The notes below the pieces were generated by a model, which saw nothing but the letters and a program-made list of their open reading frames with translations, ran no database searches and had not been told where the DNA came from. Positions 9,085 to 18,012 of a DNA stretch of 64,000 bases are shown in pieces (positions within the stretch are counted from its first letter, which is position 1; every line of letters begins with the position of its first letter). Location of the stretch: positions 62,001-126,000 of the forward strand of contig JACPUV010000053.1 in the NCBI GenBank assembly GCA_016192105.1. The letters run 5' to 3'. The stretch comes from Sphingobacteriales bacterium. GTDB lineage: Bacteria > Bacteroidota > Bacteroidia > Chitinophagales > Chitinophagaceae. A program made the position numbers and the translations under genes.

Positions 9085-10134
9085 ATGAAGCGAATACTGA
9101 TAACTGCGGCGGTATTACTGGGTACGGGCTGGCTGGCCAGGGGTCAGCAAAAGCCGCACTATACCCAGTATGTGATAAATCCCTTTATTATTAATCCCGC
9201 TATTGCAGGGATCGATAATTATACCGACCTGAAAATGGCGGTGCGGGATCAGTGGGTAGGGATCAGCGGCGCGCCCAAAACCATTTACCTGAGCATTCAT
9301 GGCCCGCTGGGTAAAAAAGATTACCGGGCTTCTTCCACATCCTTCCAGGTCCCGGGGGAGAACCCAAGGGGAAAAGCGTACTGGGAAAATTATACAGCGG
9401 CCGAACCTCATCACGGAATCGGCTTTAATGTGATCAATGACCGGACCGGCAGTTTTAATTTTTTATCCACCAGCGTCACTTATGCCTATCACCTCGGATT
9501 AAGTCCCACCACCAATATTTCTGCAGGCTTATCTGCCGGTATTACCAAGGTGAGTATTGATGTCAGCAAGCAGGATTACTCCGGGACCGGGGATCCTTCC
9601 GACCCGGCAAATGGTTCCCTGAATACTGGTCAGCTCACCCGGGTAAGACCCCAGATGGCAGCCGGTGTATGGCTTTATTCAAGGGATTATTTTATCGGGT
9701 TTGCCGCACAGAATGTATTGCCCAGTACCCTGAATTTCGTGGATGACAATGCCTCCATTCTCAAAAAAGGACGGATGATCCCGCATTTATTCCTCACGGC
9801 GGGTTACCGCTTTTTGTTGTCAGAGGATGTAAATGCCATACCATCGGTCATGGTGAAATATATCCGGGGCAGTTCATTCCGTGAATTCCAGCCGGAAGCC
9901 AATTTGAAACTGCAATACCGTGACCTGCTTTGGATAGGAGGCAGTTACCGTTACCAGGACGGGTTCTCCGGTATGCTCGGAATGAATATCAGCAATACGA
10001 TGAATATTAGTTATGCGTACGAAAAATCAAACAATAATAATATCCTGCGTGATTTTAACAGCGGAACCCACGAAATTGTGTTTGGGTTCCTGATCGGGAA
10101 TAAGTACAGCCAGGCCTGTCCCCGCTGTTATTAA
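9085..10134 (+). CDS. PorP/SprF family type IX secretion outer-membrane protein
   Basis: A 349-residue protein with a signal peptide (MKRILITAAVLLGTGWLARGQ) followed by the family signature: QQKPHYTQYVINPFIINPAIAG, then DQWVGISGAPKT, and C-terminal beta strands (ISYAYEKSNNNNI...GTHEIVFGF). PorP/SprF proteins are outer-membrane barrels. In Flavobacterium johnsoniae SprF is needed for the partner adhesin SprB to reach the surface, and many type B cargo genes have a neighbouring SprF-like gene. Starting four bases after adhesin A and followed by its paralogue B, this gene probably assists export or anchoring of one or both adhesins. Confidence 0.93.
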   Translation: MKRILITAAVLLGTGWLARGQQKPHYTQYVINPFIINPAIAGIDNYTDLKMAVRDQWVGISGAPKTIYLSIHGPLGKKDYRASSTSFQVPGENPRGKAYWENYTAAEPHHGIGFNVINDRTGSFNFLSTSVTYAYHLGLSPTTNISAGLSAGITKVSIDVSKQDYSGTGDPSDPANGSLNTGQLTRVRPQMAAGVWLYSRDYFIGFAAQNVLPSTLNFVDDNASILKKGRMIPHLFLTAGYRFLLSEDVNAIPSVMVKYIRGSSFREFQPEANLKLQYRDLLWIGGSYRYQDGFSGMLGMNISNTMNISYAYEKSNNNNILRDFNSGTHEIVFGFLIGNKYSQACPRCY

Positions 10135-10264
10135 ATCCGGCTGTTGTTCTTGTTTGTTTTTATAAAGAGTAACTTTATTAAACCTCACCTCATTTTTATA
10201 TTCCAATCCTGGGGAATTCCGGCCGCCGGACTCTTTATGTGCCGCCGGCAATACTGCACCGTTT

Positions 10265-13200
10265 ATGAGAAAGGTTATCCGGCATCTGGTCACACTAGTA
10301 CTGATTACAGGCAGTCTCCGGCTGTCCGCGCAGGATTATTCCAATAAAGGCAAGGATTTCTGGGTCATCTATACCGGGCATATCGACGGCACTTCTTCCC
10401 GGATGGCGCTCTATATCACTTCTGAATTTAATGCCAGCGGTACCTTGTCTGTAGGCGGGTCCTCTCTTCCGTTTACCGTAACGGCCAATCAGATAACCAC
10501 CCTCCGGCTGACCAATGCAAGCACCCCGAACAATTCCCTGGCGTATAACGGACAAGTCACCGGTATCGGTACAAACAAGGGGATTCATATTGTGGCGGAT
10601 ACGCCCATTGTAGTGTATGCGCATCTTCTTAATGCCGCCCGTTCAGGTTCAACCCTTGTCCTGCCCACGAAGGTGCTGGGACGGGAATATTTTGTGTCCA
10701 CCTATGCTTCCACGCCCGGCGCCAATTCAAAACCGGAATTCGCCATTGTGGCCACCGAGGATAATACCCAGGTGGAAATAAAAGCGACTCTGGCGGATGC
10801 CAACAATACTTACCCCGCGAATATACCCTTCCAGGTTACCCTGAATAAAGGGGATGTTTTTCAATACCAGGCAGCCAACGGAACAGACCTGAGCGGGTCC
10901 TATATCAAATCCGTGGCCTCGGCGAGCGCACCCTGTAAGCCCATCGCTGTGTTTGCCGGTTCTACCTGGACAGCCATGGGCTGTGCCAGTGCCGGGTCAG
11001 GTGATAATCTTTACCAGGAATTATTTCCCCTGGTATCATGGGGGCAATCGTATATAACCGCCCCCTTCAAATTAAGGGCCTATGATATTTTCCGGATTAT
11101 GGTGAAGGATCCCACGACGGTGGTACAGGTGAACGGGGTGACGCTGAACCCGGGCACCCTGATCAATAACAGTTTTTACGAGATCAATACCATCGGGAAT
11201 AATACCCCACGGATCATTACTTCCGATAAACCGGTTTGCGTGGTGCAATATATGATTACGCAGAACTGCGACGGGGTGAACAGCGACCCGGAAATGATCA
11301 TCCTGAACCCGATTGAGCAGACCCTGAACGATATAACGGTACTGTCTGCCCGAAATAACCTGACACCCCCCAATACCAATATTACCCGGCATTTTCTGAA
11401 TATCATTATCAAGACCGCCGGGTTGAGCAGCCTCCGGATCGACGGGGCGCCTTATACCTCCACGCCGGTGGCCATTCCCAGCACCCCGTATTCCTATCTG
11501 CAGGAAGAGATCACGGCTTCCACTGCCAGCAATCCCACGCACCGGGCGGTATCCGACAGCGGTTTTACTGCGATTGCCTATGGCTACGGTAATGTGGAGT
11601 CTTACGGGTACAATGCGGGTACAAATGTCCGCGACCTTTACCAGTTTGTCACCGTGCAAAACCAGTATGCCACCGTTCCGTTCCCGGCAGCCTGTAAAAG
11701 CTCGCCCTTTTATTTTTCGATGGTATTTCCTTACCAGCCCACCCAGATCGCCTGGAACTTCAACGGACTGTTTACCAATGTTACGATAGCCAACCCCGTT
11801 TATGATTCTACATGGACGGTGAACGGGAAACAACTGTACCGTTATAAACTGGCCACTCCTTATACGATCAATACAGCCGGCACGTACCCGATCCGTGTCA
11901 TCGCCCAGAATCCAACCCCGGATGGATGCAGCGGGGAACAGCAGATTGATTATGACCTGCAGGTCTTTAACCCGCCGCTGGCAGATTTTTCCTATGCGCC
12001 GGTTTGTTTTCCCAGCCCGGTTCAGTTTGCAGAAAATAACAATACGGGAGGGCGGCCCGTTATCAGCCGATATTGGGATTTTGGGGATGCGGTTACGGCC
12101 AATAACAGCAACCCGCTTCACAGCTATGCGGCCCCGGGTATATACAATGCCCGTTTTGCCCTGATCACGGATGTGGGTTGTCTTTCGGATACAACGATAC
12201 ACCCGGTTACAGTTTCCCCGTTGCCAACGGCCTCAATCAGTGGCAGTATCCAGGTCTGTCAGAACGGAACTCCGCCGCAGGTCAGTTTTACCGGGGCCAC
12301 CGGAACCGCCCCTTATCTGTTTACCTATTCTATTAATGGAGGGGCACCACTAACGGTAACCAGTACGGGAAATACAGCAACCGTTGCTGCCCCAACGACC
12401 AGTCCTGGAATATTTACCTACACATTGATCAGTGTAAAAGATGCCAGCCCCGCGGCCTGCAGCCAGGCGCAGACCGGGACTGCAACTGTTACTGTCAACC
12501 CCTTGCCCACAGCGGGCATCAGTGGTAATACGGCGGTTTGTCAGCATGCGGCTTCTCCCTTTATCAGTTTTACCGGCGCCACCGGTACCGCCCCCTATAC
12601 ATTTACCTACAATATCAATGGTGGAGCCAGCCAATCCGTTACAACTACTACCGGTAATTCGGTGACGGTAGCCGTACCCACATCCACCGTTGGGACTTTT
12701 GTATATAACCTGCTCAACGTAACGGACGGAACCAGTACGGCCTGCAGCCAGAATCAAGCGGGAGCGGCCACGGTTACCGTGAATCCATTGCCCACCGCAT
12801 CGGTCAGCGGTACCACGGAGATTTGTCAAAACGGAACAGCACCTGTTATCAGTTTTACCGGGGCTGCCGGAACAGCTCCCTATACCTTCTTTTACAGGAT
12901 CAACGGCGGACCGTTGCTAAGTGTGACCGCAACTGGTAATACCGCCACCGTATCCGCACCGACCACTACAGCCGGAACCTTTGTTTACACACTGGTGAGT
13001 GTGACGGATGGCAGCAGCACAGCCTGTAACCAGCTGCAAACCGGAAGTGCAGCAGTAACGGTACATCCCTTACCAACAGGTAATTTTAATTTCTCCACAC
13101 CGCAGTGCCCGGGGATCGTTCTGAACTTTACGGATAATTCGGTTCCCAATGTGGGGAGCCTGGTCAGCTGGAATTGGAATTTCAATGATCCGTCCAGCGG

Positions 13201-15451
13201 GGCCCTGAATACATCGGTTTTACAGCATCCCTCACATTTATTTTATACCGCAGGAATCTACAATGTGACATTGACAGTCAGTAACGACAAGGGATGTGTG
13301 AGTAATCCCTATACCAGTCCCGTAATCATCCGGCCCAAACCCCTGTCCGGCTTTATCCTGCCGGATGTTTGCCTCAATGATACCTATGCCCAGTTTGCTG
13401 ATACCAGTTCGGTTGATGCGCCTGGTTCCATCACGGCCTGGCAATGGAATTTCGGCGATCCCGGCAGCGGGGCAAACAATGGATCCGTATTGCAGAACCC
13501 GCAGCACAGTTATACCGCTGTGGGCAGTTACCCCGTGGAACTGATCGTCACCAGCAATTACGGTTGCAGGGATACGGTGCAGCAGCAGTTGTATGTGAAT
13601 GGCAGTTTTCCGGTGGCCAATTTTACGGTGAACAATCCGGCTGCTTTATGCGCCAATGATTCCGTTGCGATCGTTGAGGCCTCTTCTGTATTTCCGGGTA
13701 ATATTACCAAGGTGGAAGTCTATTGGGACAATGCGGGGCAGCCCACCGTGTTTGATGTGGATGATGTACCCTATACCGGGAAAGTGTACAAACATCTTTA
13801 CCCGAATTTCCAGTCCCCGCTCACCAAAACCTTTATCATCCGCTACCGGGCTTATTCGGGTGGTGTCTGCGTGAATGAAATCTCCAGGAATATCACTGTG
13901 AATGCAGCTCCTCTTGTACAGTTTACGACCCTGCCGGATGTTTGTCTCGATGCGGCCCCGTTCCAGATCACACAGGCCACTGAGACCGGTGGCGTTCCCG
14001 GTTCATTTATGTACAGCGGGCCGGGCGTTTCTGCCTCCGGTATATTTGACCCGGCTGCGGCGGGACCTGGTACCCATACCATCAAGTATGTATTTACCTC
14101 TTCAGCCGGTGGTTGTGCCGACAGCATTACCCAAACTATAAAAGTATTCGCCCCGGCGGTAGCGGCATTCAGTTCCGTGAGCCCTCTCTGTGAAACAAAA
14201 ACGCTGAGTTTCCCGCAATCATCCACCACACCCGAGGGCATATTGGTCAGTTGGACCTGGGATTTCGGGGATGGCAGCCCGTTACTGAATGTCAGCAGCG
14301 GGAATCCCGTTACCCATATCTATGCAGCCTGGGGCGATTATACGGTGAAATTAAAAGTGATGACCAGCAATGGTTGTGTGAGTACGGATGCGATAAACAA
14401 TATTCATGTCAACCCGCAGCCCGGACCGGATTTCAGCATACCGGCCAGTGTCTGCCTCCCCAATGGCAATGCCCAATTCACCAACCTGTCAGTCATTGCC
14501 GATGCCACGGAAAACAGTTTTACCTATCGCTGGGATTTCGGTGATCCGGCCAGCGGGGTGGTGAATACTTCCACCGCTATAAATCCCTCGCATACTTATG
14601 TTACTACCGGCCCATATGCTGTAAACCTGCAGGTAACCAGTGGGGCCGGTTGTGTGGACGATACTACCATTTCAATTACTACCATTCATGATCAGCCGCT
14701 GGCTTCATTCAATACGGATAAACCGGCTGTCTGCCTGGGAGATGCCATTCAGTTTACCGACAATACCAATCCCATGGGTGGCATTACCAGCCAGTGGAAC
14801 TGGACCATGGATGACGGCGCGACCCGGAATACCGCCGGCTTTGCCTACACTTATGCGGATTCCGGTACATACAGGATAAGTCTCTTTACGGTTAATAGTT
14901 TTGGTTGCCGGAGCACCACGTTTACAGCGCCTGTTACCATTCATTCCTATCCCGTAGTGGATGCGGGTCCCGACCGCAGGGTCCTTGAAGGAGGGCAGAT
15001 CGTTCTACAGCCAACGGTCAGCGGAAACGATCTAAGTTACAACTGGACACCCAATCGATATTTTATCAGCAGCAATACGGTACTGAATCCCATCATCCTT
15101 GGCGCGGAGGACATCACTTATACCCTGGTAGTAACCGGCAGGGGAGGATGTATGGAGTCGGACCAGGTCTTTATTAAAGTGCTGAAAAAACCGATGGTAC
15201 CGAATATATTCAGCCCGAACGGAGACGGTATTCACGACAAATGGGAGATCCTTTATCTCGAATCCTACCCGGGCTGCACGATCGATGTGGTGAATCGCTA
15301 TGGCCAGCCCGTCTTTCATTCTGCAGGCTACACCTATCCATGGGACGGAAAAATAAATGGGAAAGACGCACCGGTTGGTACCTACTATTATGTTATTGAT
15401 CCGAAGAACGGGAGGGCGCGGATTTCGGGGTATGTGGATATTATCAGATAG
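10265..15451 (+). CDS. Giant secreted adhesin B, paralogue of A, with T9SS C-terminal domain
   Basis: 1,728 residues, same building blocks as adhesin A in a different order. Signal peptide MRKVIRHLVTLVLITGSLRLSAQ, then the IgGFc-binding-like region (NKGKDFWVIYTGH, to about residue 455), one PKD domain (about 573-650), three GTAPY/INGG modules (about 652-937), two PKD domains, two Ig-like segments, then three PKD domains (about 1298-1562) whose counterparts lie before the modules in adhesin A, and the CHU_C domain (about 1643-1728). The last 95 residues differ from those of A at 14 positions. A 130-base gap separates it from the PorP/SprF gene, so it may have its own promoter. Surface adhesin or motility factor; ligand unknown. 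Confidence 0.92.
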   Translation: MRKVIRHLVTLVLITGSLRLSAQDYSNKGKDFWVIYTGHIDGTSSRMALYITSEFNASGTLSVGGSSLPFTVTANQITTLRLTNASTPNNSLAYNGQVTGIGTNKGIHIVADTPIVVYAHLLNAARSGSTLVLPTKVLGREYFVSTYASTPGANSKPEFAIVATEDNTQVEIKATLADANNTYPANIPFQVTLNKGDVFQYQAANGTDLSGSYIKSVASASAPCKPIAVFAGSTWTAMGCASAGSGDNLYQELFPLVSWGQSYITAPFKLRAYDIFRIMVKDPTTVVQVNGVTLNPGTLINNSFYEINTIGNNTPRIITSDKPVCVVQYMITQNCDGVNSDPEMIILNPIEQTLNDITVLSARNNLTPPNTNITRHFLNIIIKTAGLSSLRIDGAPYTSTPVAIPSTPYSYLQEEITASTASNPTHRAVSDSGFTAIAYGYGNVESYGYNAGTNVRDLYQFVTVQNQYATVPFPAACKSSPFYFSMVFPYQPTQIAWNFNGLFTNVTIANPVYDSTWTVNGKQLYRYKLATPYTINTAGTYPIRVIAQNPTPDGCSGEQQIDYDLQVFNPPLADFSYAPVCFPSPVQFAENNNTGGRPVISRYWDFGDAVTANNSNPLHSYAAPGIYNARFALITDVGCLSDTTIHPVTVSPLPTASISGSIQVCQNGTPPQVSFTGATGTAPYLFTYSINGGAPLTVTSTGNTATVAAPTTSPGIFTYTLISVKDASPAACSQAQTGTATVTVNPLPTAGISGNTAVCQHAASPFISFTGATGTAPYTFTYNINGGASQSVTTTTGNSVTVAVPTSTVGTFVYNLLNVTDGTSTACSQNQAGAATVTVNPLPTASVSGTTEICQNGTAPVISFTGAAGTAPYTFFYRINGGPLLSVTATGNTATVSAPTTTAGTFVYTLVSVTDGSSTACNQLQTGSAAVTVHPLPTGNFNFSTPQCPGIVLNFTDNSVPNVGSLVSWNWNFNDPSSGALNTSVLQHPSHLFYTAGIYNVTLTVSNDKGCVSNPYTSPVIIRPKPLSGFILPDVCLNDTYAQFADTSSVDAPGSITAWQWNFGDPGSGANNGSVLQNPQHSYTAVGSYPVELIVTSNYGCRDTVQQQLYVNGSFPVANFTVNNPAALCANDSVAIVEASSVFPGNITKVEVYWDNAGQPTVFDVDDVPYTGKVYKHLYPNFQSPLTKTFIIRYRAYSGGVCVNEISRNITVNAAPLVQFTTLPDVCLDAAPFQITQATETGGVPGSFMYSGPGVSASGIFDPAAAGPGTHTIKYVFTSSAGGCADSITQTIKVFAPAVAAFSSVSPLCETKTLSFPQSSTTPEGILVSWTWDFGDGSPLLNVSSGNPVTHIYAAWGDYTVKLKVMTSNGCVSTDAINNIHVNPQPGPDFSIPASVCLPNGNAQFTNLSVIADATENSFTYRWDFGDPASGVVNTSTAINPSHTYVTTGPYAVNLQVTSGAGCVDDTTISITTIHDQPLASFNTDKPAVCLGDAIQFTDNTNPMGGITSQWNWTMDDGATRNTAGFAYTYADSGTYRISLFTVNSFGCRSTTFTAPVTIHSYPVVDAGPDRRVLEGGQIVLQPTVSGNDLSYNWTPNRYFISSNTVLNPIILGAEDITYTLVVTGRGGCMESDQVFIKVLKKPMVPNIFSPNGDGIHDKWEILYLESYPGCTIDVVNRYGQPVFHSAGYTYPWDGKINGKDAPVGTYYYVIDPKNGRARISGYVDIIR

Positions 15452-15471
15452 GGAGCGGAGTGTGGAGAGCC

Positions 15472-17187
15472 CTATAAAGAAACGATCTTTTTATTCCTGA
15501 TCGCCTTCAGGGTCCTCATACTTTCCAGGACTTTCTTTTTCCTTTCCTCCACTGTTTTAAGGGAGATATCGGTATCAGGAACACTGCAGATCTTATTAGC
15601 GAGCAGTTCTTTTTGCATCAGATTCAGTTTTACCGCCACATCATTGTACACCTGCTGGATACTGTCGATCCGGATCTGGTTGACCGCATTGTTCAGCTGA
15701 CTGTTTACGTTGTCCCAATCGATCTGCGCATAAGCCAGTTTCAGGCGGTCTTCCCATTTATTCCAGTCAAACTTGCCCAGTTCCTTTTCATACGCGGTTT
15801 TTATTTCTTTTTTCTCCTTTTCAGAGAAGGCATCAGCGATACTTTTTTCCACCTGTTTCCACTGGATGTTTTCCAGTACCCGTTTGGAAGCAGCCAGGGC
15901 TTCTTTCACCTGCTTTTCCTGGTAGGCTTTCAGCACGGGTATCTGCTGCTCCTCAAACCCGGCCAGGCGGTAGGCCATTGAAGCGATTTCAGCGGGTCGG
16001 GGCGCCGGCTGAGCGGGTGGAGCGTCCGGTGGAGCCGGGATAGCAAATGTGTTTTCGGTATGGTTTGCCGCAAGGGTATGACGGATCGTGGCCGGGGCAG
16101 TTTCCGGTTGTGCATCCGGGTTAGTATCGTTGTCGCCGGCGAAATCCATTGGCGACATCAGGCCGGTATAAGCGATAGCGGGTTCCTTCCCGGTGCTGTT
16201 GCCGGGTAATAAGAGCAGCAGGTTCAGGGCCAGGATACAGATGATTACGGAAAGCAGGCCGGCGATCTTGTTTACTGAAATGGAAGGGGCCTGCTGCACA
16301 CCCATAATATTTTCCACCCGGCTCAGGAGGTCATTCTTTTTCCCGGTAATGGGAAGGGCCAGGGTCTTTTGCTGCCCGTTTTGCCGCGAGGTGAGCAAGC
16401 TGTTTTTTTCCAGGGTCAGCAGGGCGGAGGCATACTCGTAAGAATCATACTGGAACTGCAGTACTAACTCATCACAGCTTTTTTCTCTTTCCTTTTCCAC
16501 GGTCTTCACCAGGGCCTTGACAAAAGGATTGAAATAGAGCAGGGTTTGTATGCAATTGATCAGCAGGTTGATTAAATAATCGAAGCGGCGGATATGGGCC
16601 AGCTCGTGCAGGAGCACGGCTTCCAGTTGCTGCGGGGTCAGGTGATTGATCGCGGCGACCGGTACCAGGATCATGGGTTTCAGGAAACCAACAGTAACCG
16701 GGGAGGACACCAGTTCAGAAACCCAAATCTGCACTTTTTTGCGGATACCCATGTGGGCAGCCACATTGCGGACAAAGATTCTCCAGTCCACCTGTATCTT
16801 GCTGTGACCATACTGACGGATCACCTGTACATAACGGTAATTGCGGATAAAACGGAGAACGGGGAAGACCAGAATTGACAGATAAGCGGCGGATATCCAG
16901 GGCAGGCCTTGCAGGATCCCGCTATATGTTTCAGGAGTAGCTGCAAAGGGGCTGCCGGCTTCGTTGCCGGCGGAAATATCACGGAATACTAAAATAAAGC
17001 TGAGCACAAACCATCCGAACCCGGTAAAAAGCAGGGCTGTGGCCAGGCTGCTCCGCAGGGAGGCTTTCGCAGCACGGGTCAGGGAACTGATAACCTGGTA
17101 AACGATCCAGAGCAGGGCCATTTGCCAGAGACTGTTGAGCAGGGCCCAACCCAGTGATTGAAGCAGGTGCAGTTTAATGCCGGTCAT
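15472..17187 (-). CDS. BlaR1-like M56 family membrane metallopeptidase
   Basis: A 571-residue membrane protein. N-terminal membrane helices (about residues 10-125) precede the zinc-protease motif HELAHIRRFD near residue 192, with a further helix after INLLINCIQT and another at about residues 310-330. The M56 fold is that of BlaR1/MecR1, which sense an external signal and cleave the BlaI repressor. Here the extracytoplasmic C-terminal part is not a penicillin-binding domain but a low-complexity Pro-rich linker and a charged, probably coiled-coil tail of about 180 residues, so the signal is unlikely to be a beta-lactam. The gene starts three bases after the BlaI-type repressor stop and is surely co-transcribed with it. 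Confidence 0.9.
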   Translation of the reverse strand: MTGIKLHLLQSLGWALLNSLWQMALLWIVYQVISSLTRAAKASLRSSLATALLFTGFGWFVLSFILVFRDISAGNEAGSPFAATPETYSGILQGLPWISAAYLSILVFPVLRFIRNYRYVQVIRQYGHSKIQVDWRIFVRNVAAHMGIRKKVQIWVSELVSSPVTVGFLKPMILVPVAAINHLTPQQLEAVLLHELAHIRRFDYLINLLINCIQTLLYFNPFVKALVKTVEKEREKSCDELVLQFQYDSYEYASALLTLEKNSLLTSRQNGQQKTLALPITGKKNDLLSRVENIMGVQQAPSISVNKIAGLLSVIICILALNLLLLLPGNSTGKEPAIAYTGLMSPMDFAGDNDTNPDAQPETAPATIRHTLAANHTENTFAIPAPPDAPPAQPAPRPAEIASMAYRLAGFEEQQIPVLKAYQEKQVKEALAASKRVLENIQWKQVEKSIADAFSEKEKKEIKTAYEKELGKFDWNKWEDRLKLAYAQIDWDNVNSQLNNAVNQIRIDSIQQVYNDVAVKLNLMQKELLANKICSVPDTDISLKTVEERKKKVLESMRTLKAIRNKKIVSL

Positions 17188-17190
17188 GGT

Positions 17191-17580
17191 TTAACGTTTT
17201 TTAAGACTGTCCAGCATGGACTGGATCTTTTCCAGTTCTTCCTGGCTGGCCTTATGGCTTTCATCGCCCAGTGCCTGGATGACCAGTTGCGTGGGGGAGC
17301 CGCCAAAAAGGTTGTCAATCATTTTTCCCAACAGGTGTTTCTGGGTACGCTCTTTGTTCACAGCCGCCTGGTACACATGGGTGCGCATGGAATCATCCCT
17401 TTTCACGATGCCTTTTTCGTTCATGATCTGCATCAGTTTCAGGGTGGTGGTATAACCCACGTCCTTGGTACTGGCCAATTCTTCATGAACTTCCCGCACG
17501 GTGGCGGTTCCTTTTTTCCAAAGGATCTGAAGGATTTCCAGTTCACTTTCAGTGGGCTTTATCGTTTTTGGCGCTGACAT
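17191..17580 (-). CDS. BlaI/MecI/CopY family transcriptional repressor
   Basis: A 129-residue winged-helix repressor beginning MSAPKTIKPTESELEILQILWKKG, which is typical of BlaI (xPTExELEILxxLW). The recognition-helix region TATVREVHEELASTKDVGYTT and the following TLKLMQIMNEKGIV are well conserved. The C-terminal part forms the dimerisation helices in this family. It is expected to repress its own operon and to be inactivated by the M56 protease encoded three bases downstream. A short inverted repeat at 17605-17620 upstream of the start is a possible operator. Confidence 0.92.
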   Translation of the reverse strand: MSAPKTIKPTESELEILQILWKKGTATVREVHEELASTKDVGYTTTLKLMQIMNEKGIVKRDDSMRTHVYQAAVNKERTQKHLLGKMIDNLFGGSPTQLVIQALGDESHKASQEELEKIQSMLDSLKKR

Positions 17581-17604
17581 GATTTCCGGTTTATGGCCCG
17601 AATA

Positions 17605-17620
17605 TACGACCTTTTTCGTA
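17605..17620. promoter_or_regulatory. Candidate operator of the BlaI/M56 operon
   Basis: TACGA (17605-17609), six bases, TCGTA (17616-17620): a perfect 5-base-arm inverted repeat 25 bases upstream of the BlaI-type ATG. On the minus strand a TATATTCG sequence, one mismatch to the TAnnTTTG -7 element, overlaps its promoter-proximal edge. BlaI operators are dyads built on TACA...TGTA, so this is a plausible but untested site. Confidence 0.35.
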
Positions 17621-17622
17621 AG

Positions 17623-17958
17623 ACGGGAATTCCGGAGGGATTTTTAATGATTTTTAACAGGCTTTAACATTTGACGGATGGGGGCGGAAAAGGTTACAGC
17701 TGAATGTTCATAACCTGCCTGCCGTCAGTCAGCCAGGTTTGCAGTTCAGGGTCCAGTGAAGCCTAAGTGTAACGCTCGCGCTCAGAACTGCTCTTTAATA
17801 ATGAAGGAGAGCTGAAAGGAGCAGATGACGAAAATAAAATATTCAAGGCTGGTTTTAGCAAGAAACTGAACGACAGAATGAAACGAAAAGATGAAAAATA
17901 AAAGGATGTTGAAAGCCGGTATTTGGTTGGCAACCCGGCACGGCTCCAAAAGCTGTAA
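17623..17958. other. Intergenic stretch without a gene
   Basis: Between the BlaI promoter region and the beta-propeller lipoprotein promoter I see no coding potential. A CTG/CAG-rich imperfect palindrome lies around 17717-17746 and a weak GCTCT...AGAGC hairpin around 17792-17814. Nothing else stands out. Confidence 0.4.
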
Positions 17959-17989
17959 TTGTCTTTTTTGAAAAGATTTTCTAATTTTG
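17959..17989 (+). promoter_or_regulatory. Bacteroidota-type promoter of the beta-propeller lipoprotein
   Basis: TTG at 17959-17961, a 20-base spacer and TAATTTTG at 17982-17989 match the -33/-7 consensus (TTG, about 19-20 bases, TAnnTTTG) exactly. The predicted start site near 17993 gives a leader of about 20 bases before ATG 18013. Confidence 0.65.
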
Positions 17990-18012
17990 GTTGAAACCTT
18001 TATGCCCTGGAA

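Noticed and set aside
11072..12202. 376-residue minus-strand open frame inside adhesin B.
   Set aside because: Antisense to a clear coding sequence with low-complexity composition; long antisense frames are expected in GC-rich repetitive genes.
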